Source: Terfezia claveryi (lineage: Eukaryota > Ascomycota > Pezizomycetes > Pezizales > Pezizaceae). Taken from it: a DNA stretch of 64,000 nucleotides. The stretch is taken from positions 124,001 to 188,000 of the forward strand of contig WHUX01000023.1 of assembly GCA_015179025.1 (NCBI GenBank). Reading direction: 5' to 3'. Below are positions 55,142 to 64,000 of this stretch, piece by piece (position 1 is the stretch's first letter; every line of letters starts with the position of its first letter). The notes beneath the pieces are model-generated. The model had not been told where the DNA came from, made no database searches, and was given only the letters and a program-made list of their open reading frames with translations. The position numbers and the translations under genes are program-made.

Positions 55142-55663
55142 GGCTCTCTCTTCCTGTGCTGTCTTCTTCGCTCGTTCGTTCGGAAGTTGCTAGGTACCGA
55201 AGTTCGAATGCTACTAGCTACCGCTAGTTGTAAACCCGAGTGTATATATGCCGGACCCCAGGCGAGTACTATAACAGAATTATTTCCTACTCCAAAAGCC
55301 AGGGTATCATCAAGTAGATGGTGGGAATAGAGACAAACTCGAGCGATCAGCAGCAGGAGGATACAACTACGGGATGACTACGGAGAGAGTTGGCTTCAAC
55401 GTAGCGAGCACGGGATTACGTCGCAGCCTTGGCACTAAACAAAGTGACTGTGCAAATAAATGTCGCGCCCGTCACAGCGCAACGAAACATATGCGGTACT
55501 GTACAGCAAGCATCGCAACTACCCTCAAGCTGTTGAAAAAGCTAAGTACGCCTTGCCCAGTGATTAACCCCATCGCCGTGGTCATGGTCATATCATCCAT
55601 AACGTTGCATTGACTGCCACAGCACCCTCCGCATCGGAAATCCCCGGCACTAAAGCACCACGC
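55142..55663. other. Spacer between SEC12 and RPT2
   Basis: 522 bp with the SEC12 promoter and the RPT2 3' flank. TACTGTAC occurs near 55492. The 80-codon frame at 55374-55613 has no recognisable features. Confidence 0.5.
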
Positions 55664-57305
55664 TTACAAGTACAACCCCTCCGGCTCACCCTCACTCTTC
55701 GTCTTCAGCACCCTCTCCCTCGCGCTCCTGAAATCCGCCATCTGGACCCTCATTCTCCTCTCTCTCAACGCCAACAACCCCGCCTCAGTGCAAATTGCCT
55801 TAATATCCGCTCCACTGAGGTCATCCTTCTGTGCAATAAATTCCTCCAAATCTACATCTTCGCTCAAACTCATCTTGCTGGTATGGAGTGTGAAGATCTT
55901 GCGTTTCGTGTTCTGGTCTGGATTCTCAAACAAAATCTTACGGTCGATACGACCGGGGCGGATGAGAGCGGGGTCAAGGGTCTCAATCTTGTTGGTGGCC
56001 ATGATGACTTTGACGTCCCCGCGGTCATCGAAACCATCAAGCTGGTTGAGAAGCTCCAACATGGTTCGCTGGACTTCTCGTTCACCTCCCGAGGTAGACT
56101 CGTATCGTTTTGTTCCGATAGCGTCGATTTCGTCAATGAAGACTATAGATGGAGCATGCTCTGCAGCAACCTATATAAATTTTAGTAACCTAAATCCCGC
56201 ATAAACGCGAGGATAACAGTGAACTTACCTGGAAAATCTGCCTACACAATCTAGGTCCATCACCCAAGTACTTCTGAATCAGCTCACTCCCCACAATCCT
56301 CAAGAAAGTAGCACTCGTCTGATTTGCAACTGCCTTTGCCAACAACGTTTTTCCAGTACCTGGTGATCCATAGAGAATGACACCCTTTGGTGGCTTGATA
56401 CCCATCTCCTCATATAATTCTGGGTGTAAAAGGGGCAGCTCCACTGCCTCTCTCACCTCCTGGATCTGGGTCTCCAAACCTCCAATATCCGCATATGATT
56501 CTGTCGGGGCTTTATCGAGCTTCATCACTGATATTAAGGGATCAGAGTCCCCTGTTAATACTCCGACAATGGAAACTGTCTTATGGTGGAGTAGAACAGA
56601 GCACCCTGGCTCAAGGAGATCCTTGTCGACGAAAGACATGATCGAGACGTAGTATCTGCCGACAGTTACTTAGCACCCTAATTCCCCGAGGTGTCATGGA
56701 AAAACATACTCAGGGCCAGTAGCACTGCTAACAATAGCATGATCATCATCAATCATCTCCTCCAATGTTCCCACGCCCATCGGAGACCCTCTAAACTCAT
56801 CAACCCTACCCCGCTCTTCCGCTACCCTCTCTTCACCCTTGGCTCCTCCTCGAAGCATCTCCTGGTTCTGAACGAATTCCTCCTCGAGGAGAAGATGGTC
56901 CTTGATACGCTCCATGCGGAGCATCTTGAGCTTGCATCGGGAGTTGGGGATGACGGTGGGGAGCTTGGATGCAGCATCGGGGCCAGCAGCATGTCGCTTC
57001 TTCTTCCGGCCGACACGGGTGGTTGGCGGTGGTGGCTCGTATTTCGGTTTATCTTTCTACATGAAGGTGGAGGAGAGGTTAGATGATGGTGGGGGGTGGT
57101 GGGGTGGTGGGGTGGTGGGGTGTGCAAGTGCAGCTTCTAGATTTGAGAGTGATATACCTTTTGATCCTTTCCATCTTTATTCTGATCTCCCCCAGGCGGG
57201 CCACCGCCCATTCCAGACTGTGCACTTCCCTGAACCCACTGTCAGTCGAGGACCAAGTTCCGCCACACATACAACCCGCCATGGCCGCCAAAAGCTGCAT
57301 ACCAT
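55664..57305 (-). CDS. RPT2: 26S proteasome regulatory ATPase Rpt2
   Basis: Rpt2 is one of six AAA ATPases in the 19S base and helps open the 20S gate. Five exons (57305-57303, 57229-57158, 57056-56710, 56655-56229, 56170-55664) give 451 residues. Exon 1 is the ATG alone; splicing yields [19 protein letters not shown], which places Gly2 for N-myristoylation, a known Rpt2 feature. Then follow [20 protein letters not shown], the coiled coil, the OB domain ([20 protein letters not shown]), Walker [29 protein letters not shown], Walker [12 protein letters not shown] and the SRH with [19 protein letters not shown]. The C-terminus LYL is the HbYX motif. It diverges from UBC1. Confidence 0.96.
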
Positions 57306-58350
57306 AGTTCTGTGATCTTCTGTGGTAAAGTACTAACTGACACAGTGTATTGTTGTAGATGTTCTCTAGACGGAGTAGTGGTGATGTTGGTGGGAGGGCT
57401 TGTTGAAACCGTATCCCGGGATGCTCTCGTTATCCGGAGGGCTCTCTTGCCAAGAAACGTTTGTCAGCTCCATGTACAGTAGCCCTTCCTCTAGTTGACC
57501 ACCCCACTGCAGATACTCGGCGGCCTGTTGAGATGATATACCGGCTCTCCTTCATGGATGAAGTAAATAAACAACATATAACTAGCATATAACGGAGACC
57601 TCAAATCTGTACAAACAATCACGGCCACATTGGTAACAAATCATTTACAGTTGGCATTGTGTTGACTGGCATAGACTTCTCTACGTGAATACCTGAATAA
57701 CCATGTCCCTTGGGCACGATTGAGCCCATTCAATCAATACACCCAGCTCCCACGGCCTTACGATTGACAAAATGATATAGGCTCCGATTCATTTTATCAG
57801 CTTGCAATTGATGAATCTCAAGCTCAAGATTCAAGCCATCTATGTACCTCTTTGTTTTAGGTCATGACCATGACGCCAAGCACCAATGTGTTTTTGCTGA
57901 CTCGGTCACAGCTGTGTTGATTCCAGAGTAGAACCACCCGGCCTGACCTATTCATCCCCATTCAACTCAGCTCCTGTACATCCCACTCTCCCCTCACTCC
58001 CCCTTTACTCAGCTCACCCTTCACTCCCTACAAATCTACCCTCAAAGCCTCCTCGCTTTCTTCCATCTCAATCTCCTCTGCGCAGCTTTCGAGTACGAGT
58101 AACAGTACCTGCACGTTCGCGGAGTTATATTAATCCGCTCACTGACTCGCCTGTCTCCCCCCGGCTACCTACCTACGTTTACGCATAACTATACAAAGGA
58201 TCATCAATTCCCAGAAAGTACCCTCATCCCATCACATAAAACCTCGAGTCCTCTGGAGATAATTTCACCTCCTCCCACAGCAGAATTCACTCTGGTCCTC
58301 CCCACTAACCCAACCTCCAGCCCTCAGTCTACACAACACATCCACCAACA
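57306..58350. promoter_or_regulatory. Shared RPT2/UBC1 divergent region
   Basis: 1045 bp between a proteasome ATPase and a ubiquitin-conjugating enzyme transcribed away from each other. The 200 bp before UBC1 are C/T- and A-rich leader-like sequence. A TACAGTA word lies at about 57471. No coding region seen. Confidence 0.45.
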
Positions 58351-59126
58351 ATGTCCTCTCCCTCTCAGCGTCGAATTATCAAAGAGCTTCAAGACATGTC
58401 CCGGGACACCTCATCTGGCATGGAAGCCTCCGTCATTGACCCCCAAAACATGACACACCTAATTGGCCGCTTCAAAGGACCCCCCGACACGCCCTACGAA
58501 AACGGAGAATTCACCGTTGATATCCAGCTCCCAGACAACTATCCCTTCTCTCCCCCAAAGATGAAATTCTCAACAAAAGTCTGGCATCCTAACATCTCAT
58601 CTCAAACTGTAAGCCCTCCCTGTGTCCCATCTACCCAAAATAGATGAAACACTGATGATCACGTGCACAGGGTGCAATTTGCCTTGACACTCTCTCCGCG
58701 AAATGGACCCCCGTCCTAACCATCAAAACCGCTCTTCTCTCCCTCCAATCTCTACTCTCCGCCCCAGAACCCTCAGACCCTCAAGACGCCGAGGTCGCAA
58801 CTATGATGCTCTCCGACCCGGAAGCCTTCAAGCGCAAAGCCCGAGAATGGGCAATCCACTACGCAAATGCTCCCAGCACCGGTACATTCTACTCGACGCC
58901 TGCAGCACAACAATCCCGAGGCCCATCAGTAGAGGAGCGGAGGCAGCAAGAGAAGGAGAGGGAATTACAAGGTTATGATGAGCGGACGGTGGACCGGTTT
59001 ATGGATATGGGGTTCTCGGTTAGTGATGTTGTTGCGGCGTTGAGGAGGGTCGGGGTTCGGCCTGGGCAGGGGAGGTTGTCGGAGGAGATTGCACAGCGGG
59101 TGGCAGAGAAGTTGTTGGGGTTATAG
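58351..59126 (+). CDS. UBC1: Ubiquitin-conjugating enzyme E2 with C-terminal UBA (Ubc1/UBE2K)
   Basis: A class II E2 that builds K48 ubiquitin chains, for example with the APC/C. Two exons (58351-58608, 58671-59126) give 237 residues. The UBC fold starts RRIIKELQDMSRDTSSGMEA and contains FTVDIQLPDNYPFSPPKMKF, KVWHPNIS and the active-site segment GAICLDTLSAKW with the catalytic Cys in ICLD. After an E/R-rich helix, a UBA domain covers the last ~50 residues (TVDRFMDMGFSVSDVVAALR, with the MGF loop). The combination with a UBA identifies Ubc1 rather than other E2s. The intron lies just before the catalytic segment. Confidence 0.93.
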
Positions 59127-59821
59127 GCGCGGAGTTTGAGAGGTTGAGTAAGGTGAGTGAGGGTGGGGCGGTGATCGAAGACCTAAGGGGTCGGACGGTA
59201 TGGTGCATATGCGCCGCGATGTTCTGTAACTATCCCCAGAAGATCGACCCGGTTTGGTTCGAATTTGATTATTTAACGTCCGTTGCGCCCCTCGGTTGGT
59301 GGTTTTTACATTTACCTCTATTGGTTTTTTAAGCATGACACGGCGGAGGCGATATGGTGAGGAAAGGTCTCTCCTTTCCTCTTTCGGTTGTGTTGTTTCG
59401 TTTCGTTTCGTTTCATTTCATTGATTTTATTTTGATTTTATTAGGCATGGTAGATGTGAGCATTATTGCTAGCAAAGGCTAATGATTAGAGTACATAAAG
59501 TACGTTATACATATTGGCATCCATCTATCTATTTGTCTAGCATACGTCTCCCAATATCTAGTCTGGAGGGACTGGTACACTGATCTTCAAGTGGCTACGT
59601 TGCATGACCATTCATTTTCAATCCGTGGTGTATCTCAATCATTGCCCCCATCCATGGTGTATCTCTCTCTACCTCTTGAAAAAAAAAAAAACAACACAAA
59701 ATCAACCAATAAAGAAATAAAGAAAAGAAAATCATTTTCCCATTCTATTATACCCCTCCTTCCAACCCAACATGCAATTTACCACTTCCCTCCAATCTCC
59801 ACTTCCAGAGATAGGTCCACT
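59127..59821. other. Convergent spacer UBC1 / GRS1
   Basis: 695 bp shared by two 3' ends. A (TTTCG)n run near 59395-59415 and an A12 run near 59680. Nothing else seen. Confidence 0.5.
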
Positions 59822-62178
59822 CTACTCCTCATCAACCTCCTGTCCCACAAACTCCTTCAACCCGGTCTCCTCCCACCCAATCTCCCCCTCTACCAACTTT
59901 CTCAATGCCTCCACAACCTCCTCCTGACTTCCTCTAACCTGCCTTGTCCCATCTCTCTCTCTAAGCGTAACACTTCCATCCTTCACCGTCTGGAAATCTA
60001 CAGTAATTCCGAATGGTGTTCCTAGCTCATCATTCCTAGAATACCTCTTCCCAATCGATGCAGAGCTAGCGTCAATTTTATTACTAATCCCAACTTTCCT
60101 AATCTTCGCGCTCAGAGCATTGACAATCGGAGTGAATTGCGCATTGGACGAGAGCGGGACAAGCAGGACTTTAGTCGGGGCGACGGACGGAGGGAAGGAG
60201 AGAACACCGCGGTTGACGTCCTCTGGGCGGAACCAGAAGGAGTGCTCGATGAGGGTGTACAGGATACGGCCGATACCGAACGATGGCTCAATGACATTGG
60301 GGGTGAATTCTCGGACATTGATGGTTTTTGTTCGGAGAGTAATAGTGACGGTTGTGACGTCTACTTCGACAGAGCGACCGTCAGGGAGAGACACACCAAG
60401 CACTCCTTCGGCCTGAAGGGTCTTTGCAGCAGCCTCTCGTTGGGCCTGGGTCAGCGCCAAAAGCGCTTCCTCGACGATCTTTGCATCTTTCTTGAATTTA
60501 GGCCCAAAAATCTTCTTCTCGATCTCAACCTCCCATTCATCCTTCTTAACTGGCTCAGCAAGGGTCTCTCGGACAATCAACTCCTGGCCAGTAGCCTTGC
60601 TGTGAACACTCAGATCATAAGCAGATCTATCTGCGCACCCAACACACTCAATCCACCCATAGGAATTGAACAACTCCGCATCCCAACAATCACTAGCATA
60701 ATGCGCCATCTCATTATTCATATGCTGTCTGAACCTAATCTTGTTCTTATCAATCCCAATCCTTAGCAAGAACAACTGAATCCTCGCCAAAAAGTACCCG
60801 AGCGTCTCATTATCGACCATGCCCTCCTTGACCGCTTCTCCGATAGTCTTCTCAATGACCTTCGTGCTCCCAGACTGCTGTACGCCCTTAGGGAGGAAAC
60901 TGAGTTTAACGTTGGAGACTTCGGAGAATCGAGGATGGGCTTTGTCTTCTGGGTCGACAAAATGCTCGATTTCGGCCATGAGGAATTCACGGACTCGGAG
61001 GAGACCCTGGCGGGGAGAGATTTCGTTGCGGAAAGATTTTCCGATCGAGGCAGAGGCGAAGGGCATGCGGAGGTTATTGTATTCGTAAAGTTTAGAAAAA
61101 TTAAGGAATTGACCTTGGGCAGTTTCGGGGCGGAGGTATCTGATGGGGGCGGATAGTTAGGATGGTTGATATGATTTGGTGGGGATGGGGAGGCTCACCC
61201 AGCAACTCCACCAGTGGGTCCAATGCTGGTTTGGAACATCAAGTTGAAGGCAAGAGGGGGGTTTAATTCTCCGCCAGTAGCCGGGTTCCTGATGTCGTAC
61301 TTCTTGATCAAACCACCCAATTCATCACCGTCATAGTTGTCAATCTATTCCCCATATTAACCTTATGTCCCAGTCACCCCCACTATCCCTCTGTACTCAC
61401 TCACCTTGGCCAAAACGGTCTCATACTCCTTAACCAACTCATCAGGCAATTTCACCACCATAATATTCTTAACCTTCTTCTTCCTCTTCTTCTCCTCCTT
61501 TGAAGTATTCTCCTCCACATCCTTCGCGGTCTCCTGCACTCCTCCCTCCGCACCCTTCTTCTCTCCCAATCGCGCCTCTTTATCCCCCTTCAGCCTCGCC
61601 TCAATAACCTCCTCAACTAGATGATCGGCTCTAAAGATCTCCCCAGTTTTTGGATCCTTACACATCCAATCCGCAAATTTATCCACATGCCCAGAAGTCT
61701 TGAGGACATCGTGCGGGGTCAACATGGTACAATCAACCTCGAGCATGTCCTCCTCAAGGACAAAGTGCTTACGCCAGGTATCGATGATGTTCGCCTGGAG
61801 TGCACATCCTGGGGGCCCATAGTCGAAAAGCCCAGAAATACCACCATAGATCTCAAACGATGGGGTGTAAAACAATCTTCGACGGCAGAGAGTGTCGAGC
61901 GTGGGGCGATCAAGAGGCTGGCCTTTCAATGTAGTAGCCATGACTGAAGACTTTTGCCGAAGTTTCTGAAGCTGGCGTTTAGAAAATGTGGACGTCACAG
62001 TTGGCGTCGTGGGGGAGGAGTTATCATCCGGAGGAGGAGAAGTTCTAGGAGTTCTGGTTGCAGGTGTGGTGGGGGCAATGAAAAGAACCCACGCTCTGGC
62101 AAAGACAGACGGTCGTGCAGCACTCTTTGCCGAAGAATTGAGCAGGCGCGCAAGTGACGTTGGGAATTTAAATCGCAT
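59822..62178 (-). CDS. GRS1: Glycyl-tRNA synthetase, probable dual cytosolic/mitochondrial
   Basis: A class II synthetase that charges tRNA-Gly. Three exons (62178-61405, 61344-61199, 61139-59822) give 745 residues. The first ~75 residues are basic and Ser/Ala-rich (FKFPTSLARLLNSSAKSAAR), like a mitochondrial targeting sequence. An internal ATG at 61941 (MATTLKGQPLDRPTLDTLCR) starts the normal cytosolic form. Catalytic signatures: RRLFYTPSFEIYGGISGLFD, GPPGCALQANIIDTWR, motif 2 YLRPETAQGQFLNF and GKSFRNEISPRQGLLRVREF, and motif 3 FTPNVIEPSFGIGRILY. A C-terminal anticodon-binding domain follows (APTKVLLVPLSSNAQFTPIV). A Lys/Glu-rich insert (KEEKKRKKKVKNI) lies after motif 1, as in fungal enzymes. 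Confidence 0.94.
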
Positions 62179-62954
62179 ATGCTAAAAGGAAAGCGACGAT
62201 AACTCGAGCGGAAATAAGCAAGTGACTCTGGATGACGGGGCTAAATATTGTGCGGATGATGTGGGAAGCACGTGGGGGAGGGAGGGGGGCCTACACCGCA
62301 TTGCGATGAGATGATGACCTTTAACCCCGAGCATTGTATAGGGAAAAACTGTTTATTATAATCTTTGGTATAATCTTGATTGATTGCATTTAAAAGCTGC
62401 AGACTGTCCAGAGACAGATACCAAATACTTATGTACTTTATTTCCATCACACCCTGACCCCAGGAACAAGAATTGATGTGTCAATCAAAATATCCAGCGT
62501 CTATTACTCTAATTATCTATCCCAATATCTTCCAGGTGAAACATCCAATTGCATACAATAAAGCATAAAAAGCCTCCTTTCTTGCAAGTTCGTAGCCTGA
62601 CACTAAAATCTCTAACGAGATCATTCGCTCCACAATCTTAAAATAACGAAATTGCAAAGAAACCCTCCCCCAAAAAAAAACGTGTTAAACCAATATAACT
62701 CTTTATGATAATAATGTGCCTTTCGATCTGTTCAATAAAAGTGCCGAGGATATCTTCAACATGAGAAATTAGGTATCGAGAATAAGACAGGAATAAGATT
62801 TGAGCAGTACACGAGTTATTCAGAGTCCAGCTGGGTTGGAGAATGAACATAGTGCGACTCCCTTCTGCTCCTGAAATGAGGAGGAGGGGACGTTGTGTTG
62901 CTTCCTGCGGCTTCAGACAAAACTGTAGAGTCCGTACCATTGCTCATACTCCTA
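62179..62954. other. Spacer upstream of GRS1
   Basis: 776 bp between the GRS1 start and the 3' end of the last gene. CACGTG lies near 62271, about 90 bp upstream of the GRS1 ATG. A C5A9 run lies near 62670. No coding region. Confidence 0.45.
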
Positions 62955-64000
62955 CTATGAGTGACCACTGAGCTTTTGGCCATTGGTTGCCCTGCTAATT
63001 CCGCTATTACGGAAGAGAGTCGGTTGAGTAATCGGGCACAAAACCAGTCCGATATCTCGTAGATAAAGGTCCTACAATGATCTGTGGCATCAGTATAGTG
63101 TATGTGCAGTACTGAGGAATCTCTCTTACGCAAAAAACTCCGTGGAATCCCACAACCTCATAGCCATCTCTGCATACGAGCTGCTTTGTCACGACTTGGC
63201 CACAGAGCTCAGAATGAGGGTAAACGCAACCAAACATCCGCTTCTGTTTCCCGCTGGTTGTACTGATCTCCAGTCCTACCACACTTTCTTGCGCAGAACC
63301 CACCATCACCTCGGTTTCTGCACAGCGCAGGTGTACATTCACAGTGGTTATCTTTTCGCCTGCAGGGCCTTGGAGAAAGTAAGTACATGATCATTCATGA
63401 GAGTTCAAACAGTGGTTACCTCTTATTTTCATCTTTCCTGACTTCCTAACTATATAGTCCCTATTGTTCATCCACACTCCCATCGTTGTCACTCCCATCC
63501 TTTTTGTGCCCCGTAATCTCAGCGCCCTAATGCCTCTTAAGGCCACATGTCGGTTGACAAAAACTCGGATTTGCTCTAGCTCAGCAGGGTCATATGCCAT
63601 ATAACCTCTCCAAAAGGATTTTCCATTCCAGTATGTCGGTTCCTTTTGCCCTACCATCTCAGCCAGTTCATAGTTAGACCGTTTATTGCGAATATCACTG
63701 TACCAAGGGAGCGTGGTCTGAGGGTCTATCTCAGGAAACTGTAGCGCTAAGGGTATGCTTGAATCTTGTCGTCTATGTTTGCAGCGACGACTCGAAGCTG
63801 CTTCTCCGTACAATAATCCCAACTCCTTCCAGGTGATACGGTCAACGAGTTTCTAGAAAAAATTAGCTTGCATCGTTAAGCTAGAGGAACATTAGAACAC
63901 TCGCCTTCTCAACAGCCCCATAAATCCCCACAGCGACTTTATGTCTTGCTGGACCCCTCCACTCTGGATCCTGTTTCACTTCCCCAAACCATGGGGTACA
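62955..64000 (-). CDS. Uncharacterised protein with jacalin-like C-terminal domain (partial)
   Basis: The 5' end lies beyond the window. Four exons are visible (64000-63905, 63852-63420, 63359-63130, 63071-62955). The conserved-looking parts are PWFGEVKQDPEWRGPARHKV, ITWKELGLLYGE, YWNGKSFWRGYMAYDPAELE and RGIRALRLRG. A beta-rich segment follows: EKITTVNVHL, VVGLEISTTSGKQKRMFG, GYEVVGFHGVFCDLYLRDIG. The last part, with GFxG...YLRDIGLVL, looks like the end of a jacalin-type beta-prism fold, often found in fungal F-box-type proteins. The first intron (63904-63853) has GC rather than GT at its 5' end. The final donor/acceptor pair was picked by phase and by restoring YLRDIGLVL. No function can be named. 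Confidence 0.6.

Noticed and set aside
55195..55240. GTTCGAAT-like B box suggesting a tRNA
   Set aside because: No A box at the right distance and no cloverleaf arms could be drawn; the same applies to GGTTCGAATTT near 59255.

Overview
The window is a stretch of a filamentous ascomycete (Pezizomycotina) nuclear chromosome. The evidence is many short introns of about 50-160 bp with GT..AG ends, internal branch-like CTAAC/CTAAT motifs, a Cut12-type spindle-pole-body gene typical of that group, single-copy housekeeping genes on both strands, and AT- and homopolymer-rich spacers. The class cannot be fixed from sequence alone. All gene models below were spliced by eye. Apart from the two genes cut by the window edges and the coiled-coil gene, whose frame breaks, every model keeps frame through to its stop.

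Layout. 1-436 (-): 5' part of AOS1, a SUMO E1 subunit. 1062-2231 (+): an uncharacterised conserved-looking protein. 3368-5486 (+): PPT1, a PP5 phosphatase. About 2.1 kb of G/C-tract spacer follows. 7632-10779 (-): Cut12. Diverging from it at 11412-16617 (+): GCN2, the eIF2alpha kinase. 17458-20512 (-): an Slp1/SUN-like ER protein. About 2.4 kb of low-complexity spacer follows. 23291-24223 (-): a promethin/LDAF1-like membrane protein. 26280-26909 (-): Sec72. 27269-28882 (-): RNA polymerase I subunit A49. 29390-33266 (-): Ctr9. 34804-37487 (-): a coiled-coil protein with a frame break. 38608-38993 (-): ribosomal protein eL39. 39489-42736 (+): an OCRL-like inositol 5-phosphatase. 43005-44549 (+): Ess2. 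45306-49582 (-): Ypp1. 50167-52760 (+): Rix1. 53276-55141 (-): Sec12. 55664-57305 (-): Rpt2. 58351-59126 (+): Ubc1. 59822-62178 (-): glycyl-tRNA synthetase. 62955-64000 (-): 3' part of an uncharacterised gene.

How the genes fit together. There is no biosynthetic cluster, mobile-element gene, CRISPR array or recognisable tRNA/rRNA. The content is core biology: protein modification and turnover (AOS1, RPT2, UBC1), translation and ribosome production (GCN2, eL39, GRS1, RIX1, A49, CTR9), ER entry/export and membranes (SEC72, SEC12, SLP1, promethin-like, YPP1, 5-phosphatase), and mitosis, signalling or splicing (CUT12, PPT1, ESS2). Several pairs diverge from shared promoters: CUT12/GCN2, eL39/5-phosphatase, YPP1/RIX1 and RPT2/UBC1.

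The most unusual signals are non-coding. The 10-mer TTCAGGGTAA (or one mismatch) occurs eight times, always outside exons. An RFX X-box-like site lies beside CACGTGAC between CUT12 and GCN2. A GGACCACAG minisatellite lies between YPP1 and RIX1. A C8-A18/T13-G9 hairpin lies near the 3' end of YPP1. Within genes, the main oddities are an ATG-only first exon in RPT2, a 57-bp frame-preserving intron in the GCN2 activation loop, and a two-start GRS1.
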